A stretch of 57,774 nt of DNA, taken from the NCBI GenBank assembly GCA_017449075.1, contig JAFSKG010000015.1, forward strand, positions 1 to 57,774, written 5' to 3'. The notes below the pieces were generated by a model that did no database searches, was not told where the DNA came from, and was given only the letters and a program-made list of their open reading frames with translations. A program made the translations under genes and the position numbers. The DNA is from Lachnospiraceae bacterium. Lineage in GTDB: Bacteria; Bacillota; Clostridia; Lachnospirales; Lachnospiraceae. Positions 1 to 9,931 of the stretch are shown piece by piece (within the stretch, counting starts at the first letter, position 1; every line of letters starts with the position of its first letter).

Positions 1-1707
1 AGATGAGTAATTATACATTACCACCTTGCTGTTCTTAGCAATCATATCTGCTGTTTCTTCAGGGGTATATTTATTATATTTACAATACTCTTTAAGGAAA
101 TTGGTTATATCTACTTCTTCTGGCGTGTGGGCTTCTACATTGTCATTTATACCATCTTGATCAGTATCACAATCTTCACCATAACTATCATTAAGTTGTA
201 CTACCTGTGTGTCTGCAAGAAGTATTATGTTACTACTGTCATAGCCATATGTATGCTCCACTACATCCATATCGCAGGCATAGATGTCTGTTATATCTGT
301 AAATTGACTATTCTCACACATCTTCTTAGCCATCATATAAGATTTTGCCACATAGTTGAGATTACCACTATTATGATAAAAACTGCTATTCCCAAAGTAT
401 GCAAGTATCGTATTCCTAAATTTGCTCAATGCTTTATCAAAACTTATTTTGCTCTCAAATATGTCAGGGGTTAAGACACAGCCATAGTCAAGTAATATGT
501 CATTTGCTGTATCTTGACCATATAGTTGAAATGCTTTTTGATAGGCTTTCATGTAGATATCATACTCTTTTGCACTTAATATACTATATCCACCATTAAC
601 TAACTCCGCCTCTTTTAACCAACTTGCTAGTTTTAAATCATTATTCTTATATTTTACTTCTATCATGCAAGTATAAATCTTATCTGCTATAGTCATATGC
701 TCTAACTCTGTATCACTTAAATCTACAAGTGCTGCAAGCACATCACCAGTGCCTATGACTGGTATTGCATTACCACTCTCTACCCTTGCTGGATTTATCG
801 GTCTTCCTCCAAATCTCTCATACATCATTGATAGTATTGCTCCATAGTCACTATCACTTAATTCACTTGTGTCAAGCCCTATTGTATTCCTTATCTTATC
901 TACTCCTGGCTTTAGATATACATAGCACATGAATATATCTTGCAAATGTTCAAAAATGTTTTCAGTATTAGAAAGGGCTGTTCCTTCATATTCCCACTCT
1001 TTAGTGCACTTATCCCACACATCTTTTAATCCTGCATCTTTACTTGAATCTATATACGACACATTTGCATATTCTTCTAATAATTCCATTGGACATATTT
1101 TATTACTTGTAAGTCCTCTTGTGCTTAAATCTATCTCATTTTTACACCCAACTCGTGTCTCCCCAGAATTATTCTTATAAAAATCATATGCAAACTTTAC
1201 AAATGCTGTTAGGTTTTTACCCTGTCTTAAATTATACTTACCATAGCCTATCGCACTCTTATATGTATTGCCATAATCCATTCTTTCAACTCTTGCTTCA
1301 AATGTAGCTCTGTCATACTGCGTGGCATTTAATGTTTCATCATCCTCATAACTATAATCTATTGCATCATAGTCTATCTCGCCATAAACCTCATATACAC
1401 TATTCCCTGGGACAGCTAATATTGCTAAATCACGACTATTTTCTTCATTATAAAAAGGATTGTTCGCATCACCACCTGTATATTCACCATCTATTATAAA
1501 ATGACCAAACTTCCTAAACATCTGCCCTTTGGCATTTACTTCTATATTTAAATTTCCGAGTCTCCCCTCTTCTACAAATCGGTCATATTGAGCCGCTGTT
1601 AATGCATAAGTATCTTTACTACTAATACATATTAATATAACACAAATTGATATAAATAGCATCTTTTTCAACATATATTTTGTTAAGTTTTCAATTCGTC
1701 TTTTCAT
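1..1707 (-). CDS. Exported protein with C-terminal Ca-binding (TSP3-like) motif, partial; distal gene of T4SS-like operon
   Basis: Open from ATG at 1707 to the window edge (569 codons, no stop), so the C-terminus is missing. The N-terminus is charged then hydrophobic (KKMLFISICVILICISS followed by a TYA cleavage-like site, residues about 14-35), indicating export. The body has no family I recognise. Near residue 540 there is DTDQDGINDNVE, the Asp-rich calcium loop of thrombospondin type 3 repeats, also present in the gene at 3091-4797. It starts 4 nt after the stop of the Cys-rich gene, so it belongs to the same operon. A secreted surface partner of the secretion apparatus is an inference. 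The gene was found by reading the minus strand directly. Confidence 0.75.
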   Translation of the reverse strand, partial: MKRRIENLTKYMLKKMLFISICVILICISSKDTYALTAAQYDRFVEEGRLGNLNIEVNAKGQMFRKFGHFIIDGEYTGGDANNPFYNEENSRDLAILAVPGNSVYEVYGEIDYDAIDYSYEDDETLNATQYDRATFEARVERMDYGNTYKSAIGYGKYNLRQGKNLTAFVKFAYDFYKNNSGETRVGCKNEIDLSTRGLTSNKICPMELLEEYANVSYIDSSKDAGLKDVWDKCTKEWEYEGTALSNTENIFEHLQDIFMCYVYLKPGVDKIRNTIGLDTSELSDSDYGAILSMMYERFGGRPINPARVESGNAIPVIGTGDVLAALVDLSDTELEHMTIADKIYTCMIEVKYKNNDLKLASWLKEAELVNGGYSILSAKEYDIYMKAYQKAFQLYGQDTANDILLDYGCVLTPDIFESKISFDKALSKFRNTILAYFGNSSFYHNSGNLNYVAKSYMMAKKMCENSQFTDITDIYACDMDVVEHTYGYDSSNIILLADTQVVQLNDSYGEDCDTDQDGINDNVEAHTPEEVDITNFLKEYCKYNKYTPEETADMIAKNSKVVMYNYSS

Positions 1708-1711
1708 ATTC

Positions 1712-3091
1712 TTACCTAAATACCTTAAATGCTTCATCTAATAATTCATCTCTATATAGAACTTTTATTGTTACATTTATACTTGTATGTCCAAGACAGA
1801 GAACTATTTTGTGACCTGGACATTTATAGTGAGTAATATGTCCCATACATAATTTATAACCATCGCACCAATATTTACTCACTATCTCATCTTTCTCACA
1901 AACATCACTTATATGGGTCTGCAGTTCTTCCTCTATTTCACTAACTCTCTCACTAGCCTTTGTCACCCTTTCAGCATTGCTCTTACAAGTGCCACATTCA
2001 CCTTCTCCATCATAGTCACAAGTCTCAGAATGCATTTGCTCTGCCTCTTCTGCACTTTTCAGTTGAGTTTTCGCAGTCTTTAATTGTGTAGCTAAACTCA
2101 ATCTTGTACTACAATATTTGATATTCTTATAGTAATAACATTTAGTATCAGTTTTTGCTATCTTATGTCCTGATGATGGCTCTGATACTAAATAGATTGA
2201 ATCTATACTTTCAGGCACAACTTCATCTCCTACTTCACCATATATTATAGTTGTACTATCATCAACAACAAATGTTTTATTACAAGATTCAGAGGTTTCA
2301 TTACCACCACCATGGTAGCAAACTTTGCTTTCGTCCCATATACACCCTGCACCACTTTTGCCATGAACAGCACACTCACCTTCTGGGTACACTAATCTAA
2401 AATCTTCATCAGGGTCATATCCTTCATACTCTCTATGCTTTCTTACTGTAAATGGATCATATTTTAAATACCGTGTGCTTCTATAATCTGTATATACATC
2501 TGTACATTTATATGTATCTGCCACACACTCATGCTTACACGGATATAATTCAGTAGAGTCAAATGTATATGTATGTGATAACCAAAATAAATCTGTAAAT
2601 ACTTCTTTCATTTCATTTATATCTGCCAAATCCATTTTCTGGTCATATAACACCGCCATCACCGATATAATATCATTAAAATTAGATGCACCATCTTTTA
2701 TACTTGCATCTATCTTTTCATATTTAATGTTTGCTCCATTTACATAATCAGCATTCTTAAATGGATTAGCATTGTCTTTTCCATATACCCCATAATGATT
2801 AAGTGGCTGATTTGCTTTATTATTTCTATTAGCTTTACCTGTAATCAACTCATCAATCTCTCTCTCAAATCTATCGTTAAGTTGACTATAAAGTTGTCCT
2901 AGTTCTTGCAAATCATCATTTTTTATTATCGGTATATCGCTTGAACCAGCTTCTAAAATCGCTATATTTTCATCAAGTCCAGATTGAATTATGGTTATAG
3001 TTGCAATTGCTCCTATTACTACTGCCGATGCTAATGCAACAATTAATCCTTTACTATGTTCTATTATAAAACTATTTATAAACTTTCCCAT
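1712..3091 (-). CDS. Membrane-anchored Cys-rich protein with repeated CxGH motifs (T4SS-like operon)
   Basis: 459 residues. One N-terminal membrane anchor (about residues 13-36: GLIVALASAVVIGAIATITI) and a long outer portion. Cysteines are abundant from residue 185 on, including CKHECVADTYKC, and the C-terminus has three closely spaced CxGH motifs (CMGH, CPGH, CLGH, about residues 418-440). A helical, Lys/Glu-rich stretch near residues 335-400 could be a coiled coil. The pattern suggests metal binding or disulfides on the outer face; that is inference. Its ATG overlaps the stop of the upstream gene (TAATG), implying translational coupling. I do not recognise a named family. Confidence 0.8.
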   Translation of the reverse strand: MGKFINSFIIEHSKGLIVALASAVVIGAIATITIIQSGLDENIAILEAGSSDIPIIKNDDLQELGQLYSQLNDRFEREIDELITGKANRNNKANQPLNHYGVYGKDNANPFKNADYVNGANIKYEKIDASIKDGASNFNDIISVMAVLYDQKMDLADINEMKEVFTDLFWLSHTYTFDSTELYPCKHECVADTYKCTDVYTDYRSTRYLKYDPFTVRKHREYEGYDPDEDFRLVYPEGECAVHGKSGAGCIWDESKVCYHGGGNETSESCNKTFVVDDSTTIIYGEVGDEVVPESIDSIYLVSEPSSGHKIAKTDTKCYYYKNIKYCSTRLSLATQLKTAKTQLKSAEEAEQMHSETCDYDGEGECGTCKSNAERVTKASERVSEIEEELQTHISDVCEKDEIVSKYWCDGYKLCMGHITHYKCPGHKIVLCLGHTSINVTIKVLYRDELLDEAFKVFR

Positions 3092-4797
3092 TACTTATAG
3101 TTATCCTTCTTATAGGCTAATATATTATCTACATATCTATCTATATCAAGAACAAATACATAACCACTATTTATATTTGCTGTTATATTGTTTTCAGTTA
3201 GTGTTGTATCAAGCATCTTTACTTTGCCATTCTCATAAGTACATACTTTTAATGCCTCTTTCTTTAATGAATAATTACTTATGTCAAATGTTACATTTAG
3301 ATTTGATGTCTCATAGTCATTATCTATGAATGCTACTTTACCAAGTATTGAGTTCACATTATCTAGTGTTGCATTACTTCTCTCTTTTACTTCTATATGA
3401 TTCTCTATAAGTCCATAAACATCTCCACTAATTTTCATTTGTATAATATTCTCTTTGTAAAGTGATTGGTCAAAGTTATCTCTTGGTAGCTCTTGGCTCA
3501 TTGTATTAGTTTCATTTATACTACTTATATCACTTATACCAAGTTTCTTTGCAACCATAACTTCTTCATAATCTGACACACCATCATTATCTGTGTCGGC
3601 TTTTAGTGGGTCTGTGTGATATGCTTTTATTTCTTCATAATCTGATAAACCATCACTATCTGTATCAGTGCTATCCATATAAGTTCTTAAATCTCTCTCT
3701 TCTATGTTTGTAAGCCCATCTTTATCATAGTCTTCATCGCCATCGTCTTTGCCGTTATTGTCTGTGTCAGCTTTTAGTGGGTCTGTGTCTATAATATATA
3801 TCTCATCATAGTCGCTTATACCATCGTTGTCGGTATCAATACTATTTAAGTCGGTTATGAAATAAATCTCATAATTATCTACAAGTCCATCTCCATCGCT
3901 ATCTTGATTCTCTGGGTAGTTTGGTATCTCTCCTACATACTTATAACTAACTCTATATCTAAATGTAAAGGCTATACCTCCATGCCACACCTCACATGTA
4001 TAAGTATGGCTATATGTTGTATTACTTATAAATGTCTGCTGATTATATGCATAGGTATTAGTTTTACTAAATATGGTGCACAGGCTTATGATTATGGATA
4101 GGCCTATCATTAAGAGTATGTTATAAAAATCTTCATGGGTTCTTATATACCTTCTTATAAAGTAGATTGCTATTAAAACAATGAATACTACTATAAACAC
4201 CATCGCAAGTATCATTATAGTTCTTTTAGTTTCTTGCTGTTCTTTCTTCTTAATCTCTTCAAATTCTCTTTTTGTCTTTTCAATTTCTCTTATGTAGCGT
4301 TCACTTATATATGAGCTCGTTGCATGCTCACTATCTCTTGCAAATGCTATATCTTTCTTATACTTGACATTCTTTTTCTTTGGGTCATACTTCGTTGTTG
4401 GTTTATCAAAACTATAGTCAAATGATATATCTTCATTACTTCCTGCAGGTATTGTATACCTCTGATTTTTATTATAAGTTTTAAACTCTTCATGGCCTAT
4501 TGCTTCTATGTTAAACTCTAAATCAGAATATCTATTTAAATTCTCAACTTTTACATCAACCGCTACATATTCATCTTGGAAGTCACCATATTTATCAGAT
4601 TTGACTATCGTTACTTTTACACCTTCATTTGTATTCTCTGATTCTACAAATTTTGAGTAAAACTCATGTGCTTCTTCAATGGTGGTTTCGTTCTCTTGAT
4701 TATTACTAGCGGCTAAAGTTATGGTGCAACTAAATATTACAATGATAAACACGATAAAAAATATTATTTTTACTTTTTCTATAAATTTTAATTTCAT
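3091..4797 (-). CDS. Membrane protein with thrombospondin type 3-like calcium repeats (T4SS-like operon)
   Basis: The ATG at 4797 is chosen over an upstream in-frame start because AGGAAAAG precedes it and the extension is encoded by a REP repeat. It gives about 568 residues: signal or anchor segment near residues 10-30, an outer domain, a Lys/Glu-rich helix near 180-200, two membrane segments at roughly 200-220 and 225-248, then an Asp-rich region (about 295-415). That region holds repeated DTDNDGISDYDE, DTDSDGLSDYEE and DTDPLKADTDN motifs, typical TSP3/calcium-binding repeats. It lies directly after the VirB4-like gene. Calcium-stabilised surface adhesion or bridging to another cell is plausible for a secretion machine but unproven. 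Confidence 0.82.
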   Translation of the reverse strand: MKLKFIEKVKIIFFIVFIIVIFSCTITLAASNNQENETTIEEAHEFYSKFVESENTNEGVKVTIVKSDKYGDFQDEYVAVDVKVENLNRYSDLEFNIEAIGHEEFKTYNKNQRYTIPAGSNEDISFDYSFDKPTTKYDPKKKNVKYKKDIAFARDSEHATSSYISERYIREIEKTKREFEEIKKKEQQETKRTIMILAMVFIVVFIVLIAIYFIRRYIRTHEDFYNILLMIGLSIIISLCTIFSKTNTYAYNQQTFISNTTYSHTYTCEVWHGGIAFTFRYRVSYKYVGEIPNYPENQDSDGDGLVDNYEIYFITDLNSIDTDNDGISDYDEIYIIDTDPLKADTDNNGKDDGDEDYDKDGLTNIEERDLRTYMDSTDTDSDGLSDYEEIKAYHTDPLKADTDNDGVSDYEEVMVAKKLGISDISSINETNTMSQELPRDNFDQSLYKENIIQMKISGDVYGLIENHIEVKERSNATLDNVNSILGKVAFIDNDYETSNLNVTFDISNYSLKKEALKVCTYENGKVKMLDTTLTENNITANINSGYVFVLDIDRYVDNILAYKKDNYK

Positions 4798-4810
4798 AAT
4801 TCTTTTCCTC

Positions 4811-4857
4811 GTGCTCACATAGCTCGCACCTACAGTATGGGCGAGTTATACGAGCCC
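4811..4857. repeat. REP cluster (2 units) between virB4-like and TSP3 genes
   Basis: Two GGGCTC..CGCCC-type units of opposite orientation. Ends 3 nt from the virB4-like stop; starts 14 nt from the next start codon. Confidence 0.8.
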
Positions 4858-4859
4858 CT

Positions 4860-7304
4860 CTACTCCGCATCATAACTTGTATTGATAATTCTATATATGT
4901 AGTTACTCTTCTTAAACTCATTTTCAAATGGAACTACTGTCTGCTTCTTTATAGTTTTACTGGCGCCAAATACATAGATTCCTTCGCCTCTCTTCCTATC
5001 AGAGATATATTTTATCTCTTCATCAGTTAGTTTCCATATGTCCTTTACCAACTCTCTATCTCGTTCAAGCAGTGATAATAGTATAGAAAAGCTTGTATTA
5101 TTTATTACATTCCTCCCATCATCAGTAGATAGGACATCTTCAGGGTTTTGGGTTATACCAATAGGACAGCCAAGATGTTTCCTAAGCATCTTCCAATATC
5201 TTGCCATCCAAGAGGCTGTTGATTTGTCCTTAAACATTAGATGAAACTCATCTATTATTACATCAGTTGGCACTCTTCGCTCTTTAGTTTTACATATGCG
5301 AAGCCAGATTAAGTCGCATATTACTTCCATTGCAAGTGGTTTTAAATCATTGCCTAAATCCTTTAGGTTAAAACATATAAGAGGATTATTGATTTTAATT
5401 TGAGATTTACCTCTAAATATTTTACAATTACTAGTCTCAGAATAATACATTATTGCCTTAAGCAGTTCTATATCTTCATTATTTACAAAACTGCCATTGA
5501 CAAAGTTAGTATCAAGTAGATAGTTGATATTGGGCTCGCTGAGCTCTCCAGTACTATATTGTTTCTTTGAAAATATTATCTTTTTTAATTCATTAGCGAA
5601 ATCTTCAAGAGTTGGAACATTGTCTTCTACTTTATTTTCATCCCATTTCTTATATATGTTATTGACTGCTATTGATATGGTGGTTCTCTGCCCTGCTGTT
5701 AATTCTTTTCTAAGCATTAAAGCACATACTGATAATATAAACTCTTCTTTTTCTGCAAGTGGATTATCTCCATATGATTCATCTATGTCAAATAAATTGA
5801 TATTGATGTTTCCTGCTGCCTTCACATCTATTATCTTACCCCCAAGCTCAGTTACTACATCTCGCCACTCATTTTGTGGATCAAGTATTACTCCTTCTCT
5901 AAGTTCATTTCTAAGTCGTCTTGTTATAAGTTGAAGTTTCCCTATAAATGACTTACCTTTACCACTCATTCCAAGTATTAATTGTGAATAATTGTCTCCA
6001 TGCATTATGTTATACTTTATAATATTATTTGTAAGTTTGTTTTTGCCATAGTAATCTCCATCAGTTTCTATGACATCCATTGCATTAAATATATTAAATG
6101 CTCTTAATGATTCAGTATCAAATATCAAACTATATGGCGTCTGGTTTACACCATATGGCATTATACTATTATATATGTGTTCCTGCATCTCAGTCCCTGT
6201 TATAAATGTAAGGCCATATGACTTTGCCTTTTTTATAAACTTATATGAGTTATTTGATAGTTCATTAAGCGAGTCTGAACGAATGGCACAGTATATTGAT
6301 ACATTAAATAGGTTTTCATCTCTTTTCATAAGAGAATCGCTTATATACAACGCTTCTTCCCTTCTTTGTTTATAACTTCTTGGGACTAAGTCACTACTTA
6401 TACTTCTCTTTGAAAACTTGGTCTGAACATTATAAATATCACCTTCAACATTACCAAGTTCTCTTTTCGCCATCTTTATAGCTATATCTCTATCTATTTG
6501 ACGAATTTTTATACATATTGTCGTATCTGTTGTTTCATTAAGCAGACTTCTTGTGTCATTTATTATTTGATTAAGGCATGTAGCTTGTAAAGTCTTATTA
6601 GTTCTTCTTAAATATAGGCACCTTTCGTATGTTTCATTAAACTTTATGTGTTTGATTTTGATTTCCATGCTACTTGGTCTTATGACTTCCTTAATACTCA
6701 AATTAAGTGATTTTAGATTATCTGTAGCAAATAACCCTTTATTCCTTTTATAAACTTCTCTCTTATCTGGGTTATAATATAAATATAAAATCTTTATAAG
6801 ATTATCAACTTTTTCTTCTTTAAGATAACATCCACCGATCTCATAAAAATCACCTTTTATTATGTCATCTATAACTTCAAATCTTTTTATGGCACTATCA
6901 TCGCTCTTATCTTCTATGTCAAGTGCTATGTACTTTTTAATTATGTTGCACTTGCCATTTTTATATATGTTTTCTTTTATTGTTTCATTTATGGCACTTC
7001 GCAAGTTTAATAAGTTGTCATCTTTCTCTTCTACATAAAACTCATCTATGTTTTCTCTACGAGATAATATTATAGATATGCCTATGTCTTTATCGAGATT
7101 ATTAAATAAGTTCATGTAATTTAATAGTATTGATTCTTTACCTTCGCTATCAGATAACCTATAATTTATGTCTTCAATCTTGTATAATTTTACATACTTA
7201 TTATTAACACTTTTTATGATGTTTTCGCCAATTATCTTATCAAAATAAATACTATCTTCTATAGTATCAATACTCTCTTTTCTTATTTCATCCAAAAATG
7301 ACAT
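4860..7304 (-). CDS. VirB4/TraC-family type IV secretion ATPase
   Basis: 814 residues, normal for VirB4/TraE-type ATPases that power type IV secretion and conjugation at the inner face of the membrane. Walker A is GMSGKGKS near residue 448. Walker B is DVIIDEFHLMF near residue 685, followed by the typical RKHLGCPIGITQNPED segment. The N-terminal 430 residues form the usual VirB4 N-domain. The ATG overlaps the stop of the PrgI-like gene (TAATG). A short REP remnant (STGELSEP, about residue 588) lies between the Walker motifs, in a region that seems to tolerate insertion. This is the most secure assignment in the operon. Confidence 0.93.
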   Translation of the reverse strand: MSFLDEIRKESIDTIEDSIYFDKIIGENIIKSVNNKYVKLYKIEDINYRLSDSEGKESILLNYMNLFNNLDKDIGISIILSRRENIDEFYVEEKDDNLLNLRSAINETIKENIYKNGKCNIIKKYIALDIEDKSDDSAIKRFEVIDDIIKGDFYEIGGCYLKEEKVDNLIKILYLYYNPDKREVYKRNKGLFATDNLKSLNLSIKEVIRPSSMEIKIKHIKFNETYERCLYLRRTNKTLQATCLNQIINDTRSLLNETTDTTICIKIRQIDRDIAIKMAKRELGNVEGDIYNVQTKFSKRSISSDLVPRSYKQRREEALYISDSLMKRDENLFNVSIYCAIRSDSLNELSNNSYKFIKKAKSYGLTFITGTEMQEHIYNSIMPYGVNQTPYSLIFDTESLRAFNIFNAMDVIETDGDYYGKNKLTNNIIKYNIMHGDNYSQLILGMSGKGKSFIGKLQLITRRLRNELREGVILDPQNEWRDVVTELGGKIIDVKAAGNININLFDIDESYGDNPLAEKEEFILSVCALMLRKELTAGQRTTISIAVNNIYKKWDENKVEDNVPTLEDFANELKKIIFSKKQYSTGELSEPNINYLLDTNFVNGSFVNNEDIELLKAIMYYSETSNCKIFRGKSQIKINNPLICFNLKDLGNDLKPLAMEVICDLIWLRICKTKERRVPTDVIIDEFHLMFKDKSTASWMARYWKMLRKHLGCPIGITQNPEDVLSTDDGRNVINNTSFSILLSLLERDRELVKDIWKLTDEEIKYISDRKRGEGIYVFGASKTIKKQTVVPFENEFKKSNYIYRIINTSYDAE
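5532..5546. repeat. REP remnant inside virB4-like gene
   Basis: GGGCTCGCTGAGCTC only; encodes STGELSEP between Walker A and B. Confidence 0.45.
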
Positions 7305-8440
7305 TAGTATCTATTCTCCATTAAAAATAATAAACTGTCTTTCACCTTTTCTTCGCTAATTTCTTTATATAAAATATGATGTTTATCTAAAATTTCTTTA
7401 ACTTTTGTAGTGTTACTATTTATTTCTTCTTTAGTTCCTATCATATCTATAAACGTATCTACAAAACTCAAATCAGTAAAATCTATAACATTTTTATCCT
7501 TTGGTATTTCAACTTTTATGTGACTTGTTATATTACAAAACCCTTTTAATTCATTAAATATGTTTACATCAAATGGCGACTCATATAACAAAAACTTATA
7601 TACTTTTGTAAATTCATTATCTTTTATATCAATGATCCTATTTGTTAAGTAATCATATCTATCTTTTGTTTCTTCAAACTTTTTAAGTTTACTTAGTTTT
7701 GTTTTCAATACATATATGTTCTTTTTCTGCTTTTTGTTATATTTCTTATCTAAAAATTTTAGGGAATTTATATATATTCCAAAATTACTGATATCTACAT
7801 TTGAGATGTATTTTATGTCTTTATTAATTCTTAGGTAATCAAATAATTTGTCATAAAGGACTTTAGATAAATCTTCTACTTCTATTGTTAAATATACTTT
7901 GCTAAATAATATTTTTAGTTCAATATTTTTGTAGGGCATAATGGTATACAAATCATTCATCACTTGTTCTAATCCATTATACTGGGGCTCGTATAACTCG
8001 CCCATACTGTATGGATGAGTTCCATAAGCCACTCCGTACGGGCGAGCTATGCGAGCCCTCTCATCAACAATACAAATTGTTACTACATATTTATCTGCTT
8101 TACTCTTTATCTTTTTTAATATCTGTTTCCTATAAGACTTGTTATCAGATTTATTTTTCATTTTTATATAGTCAAGCACAGGTATATTATGTAATTTTAA
8201 GAATCCTAATGTAACTATAGGCACTTCAAATAATGCTAATACTATCAATATTAAAAACATATTTCTTATTGAAAGTGCTACAAGCATGACACTTAAGACA
8301 CCTATACCCACAACTCCTGCAATAAGTATAAATAGTATGTCTTTCAAATCAAATTTACCAATAATTGTGTTCTTATTGTTTCTTATATTAGAACTTATAT
8401 TTATGGTTTCTGTGAACTCATTTTTATCTCTATAAGTCAA
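7304..8440 (-). CDS. PrgI/VirB3-like T4SS membrane protein with C-terminal extension
   Basis: 378 residues. The start is TTG at 8440, supported by AGGAGC about 8 nt upstream within the end of the VirB6-like gene. The N-terminal ~100 residues have two adjacent membrane segments (about 33-78) followed by a short basic tail containing NIPVLDYIKMKN. This layout and its place directly before virB4 match PrgI/VirB3 proteins of Gram-positive conjugation systems. The remaining ~270 residues are soluble and lysine-rich, an extension I do not recognise. Three REP hairpins are inserted in frame at about residues 127-152, adding peptides such as ARIARPYGV and MGELYEP. Confidence 0.75.
   Translation of the reverse strand: MTYRDKNEFTETINISSNIRNNKNTIIGKFDLKDILFILIAGVVGIGVLSVMLVALSIRNMFLILIVLALFEVPIVTLGFLKLHNIPVLDYIKMKNKSDNKSYRKQILKKIKSKADKYVVTICIVDERARIARPYGVAYGTHPYSMGELYEPQYNGLEQVMNDLYTIMPYKNIELKILFSKVYLTIEVEDLSKVLYDKLFDYLRINKDIKYISNVDISNFGIYINSLKFLDKKYNKKQKKNIYVLKTKLSKLKKFEETKDRYDYLTNRIIDIKDNEFTKVYKFLLYESPFDVNIFNELKGFCNITSHIKVEIPKDKNVIDFTDLSFVDTFIDMIGTKEEINSNTTKVKEILDKHHILYKEISEEKVKDSLLFLMENRY
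7984..8058. repeat. REP cluster (3 units) inside PrgI-like gene
   Basis: Three units in alternating orientation, in frame (residues about 127-152). Confidence 0.8.
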
Positions 8441-9514
8441 TTATTTTGCTCCTAATAATCTCTTTGATAATGGGAATGTAAGCACTAAAAGCACAAACTT
8501 TGTAAAACTTACTGCTGTCACAATTATCGCCATACTGACAAATGACAAATCAGACTTGCCGCTTGCTATATTGTTAAGTATTCTATTCATATATGGATTA
8601 AGCATTATTTCTGATATATATATGACACCTATTATTACTACTTCTTCAACCGCTATTGCTGTTATAAACCGACTATATTTTAAGAAATTACTTGTTTTTA
8701 TATCGTTTAAGATATTAAATATTGATAAACTATAGTATGTCCCATAAACTATAAGAAGCGTGCTATTTAAGAATACTATTATGAGTTCCCCAACTTTACT
8801 AATCCATGTTAATATCCAAGGAAACATATACATAGAACGAAGTGATGCCTCTTTACTTCTTATAGCTACTTCTTGTATAAGAGAACCACTACCGACTAAC
8901 TGTGAATCCTGTAAAATATAGTATGCTACTGTTTTTGGTTTAATTGTGTTTGTTAGTGTTTCTACTGTTCCTAGGTCATTATTAGTTTTAAGTGTTATCA
9001 TCTTATCTACTAAGAATCTAAAGAATGATAATAAAAACTTAACATAATATTTAAGCAAAATAATAATGAGAAGTGCGAATACAAAGTAAACACAACTTCT
9101 CATTATCTCTTTAGTTATCATTTCATCTTCAAAATCAAACTGATTATCTTCGTATAGTTTAATCATGAAATTTATCATTAAAAATAATAATGCTAACCCT
9201 TGAATGTATCTATACATCGTAGAGTTTGTAAAATCATCAAACTTAACAAGTGCTGAGTCTATAAGTTCATATAATAAACTACCCGTATCATTAAGCGAAT
9301 TGTCTCCCATATGTCTATCAAATGAAAATATGTCAGTCATCATTTTAGCAAGTGTGTCGAAATTACTAAGTTCTGCGACTTGTGCTTCAGTAAGTTCTGT
9401 AGTCAAATCATAAGTCACAGTATCTGTCGCATCTGCGTATACTACATTTACTAATAAACTAAAACTTACCAATACAACCAAAGTAATTAAAACAATACTT
9501 ATACTTTTTCTCAC
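8441..9514 (-). CDS. VirB6/TrbL-like polytopic membrane protein
   Basis: 357 residues with a cleavable-type N-terminal signal (MRKSISIVLITLVVLVSFS, ending near VYADA) and about five to six further membrane segments between residues 105 and 350. Position between the pilin-like gene and the PrgI/VirB4-like genes fits the VirB6-type inner-membrane channel component of Gram-positive T4SS. Primary sequence similarity in this family is weak, so the call leans on topology and synteny. It abuts the following gene, whose Shine-Dalgarno is inside its last codons. Confidence 0.7.
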   Translation of the reverse strand: MRKSISIVLITLVVLVSFSLLVNVVYADATDTVTYDLTTELTEAQVAELSNFDTLAKMMTDIFSFDRHMGDNSLNDTGSLLYELIDSALVKFDDFTNSTMYRYIQGLALLFLMINFMIKLYEDNQFDFEDEMITKEIMRSCVYFVFALLIIILLKYYVKFLLSFFRFLVDKMITLKTNNDLGTVETLTNTIKPKTVAYYILQDSQLVGSGSLIQEVAIRSKEASLRSMYMFPWILTWISKVGELIIVFLNSTLLIVYGTYYSLSIFNILNDIKTSNFLKYSRFITAIAVEEVVIIGVIYISEIMLNPYMNRILNNIASGKSDLSFVSMAIIVTAVSFTKFVLLVLTFPLSKRLLGAK

Positions 9515-9571
9515 TCTGTCACTTAAGAAATCTATTACTCCCCTTTCAATAATAAATATTTTACTAATCTG

Positions 9572-9922
9572 TTAATCCAAATTAAATAATGTTTTTGTCC
9601 AGTTCATTATAGTAAATACTATAACTGCACCCACAAGACAAAATACACCAGCAAGTATCTTCTTTCCTACTTTTGAGTTTGCTTCACCACTTCCACCTTC
9701 TTCTTCATTTTCACGATATGCAAGAAAAGCCTGCACAAACTCAACTCCGCCAAGCACTACTGCAATGCCACCAAGTGCTCCAAAAAACATCTCAATTCCA
9801 TCCACTGCAACTGACTCCACCTTACTCTTATCAGGTGATGTGGCAAATGTTAACACATAGTTCATCAATAAAAATAACAATGTAAAAAACATAGTTTTAA
9901 TGTTTGATATCTTATTTTTCAT
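9572..9922 (-). CDS. Small two-TM VirB2/Maff2-like pilin candidate
   Basis: 116 residues: an N-terminal hydrophobic leader (residues 10-28), a Gly-rich membrane segment (FFGALGGIAVVLGGVEFV), a polar glutamate/glycine loop (ENEEEGGSGEANSKVG) and a second membrane segment (KILAGVFCLVGAVIVFTIM). This is the layout of VirB2 pilins and the small Maff2-type proteins of Firmicutes conjugative elements. Upstream of the VirB6-like gene is the expected position. A pilus subunit or channel component is likely; whether it forms a filament cannot be told. Confidence 0.65.
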   Translation of the reverse strand: MKNKISNIKTMFFTLLFLLMNYVLTFATSPDKSKVESVAVDGIEMFFGALGGIAVVLGGVEFVQAFLAYRENEEEGGSGEANSKVGKKILAGVFCLVGAVIVFTIMNWTKTLFNLD

Positions 9923-9931
9923 ATGACCCCC

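Noticed and set aside
1-1707. NlpC/P60 hydrolase reading of the left-edge protein (segment GKNLTAFVKFAYDFY)
   Set aside because: The catalytic Cys position is Leu and no His partner was found; the resemblance is too weak.
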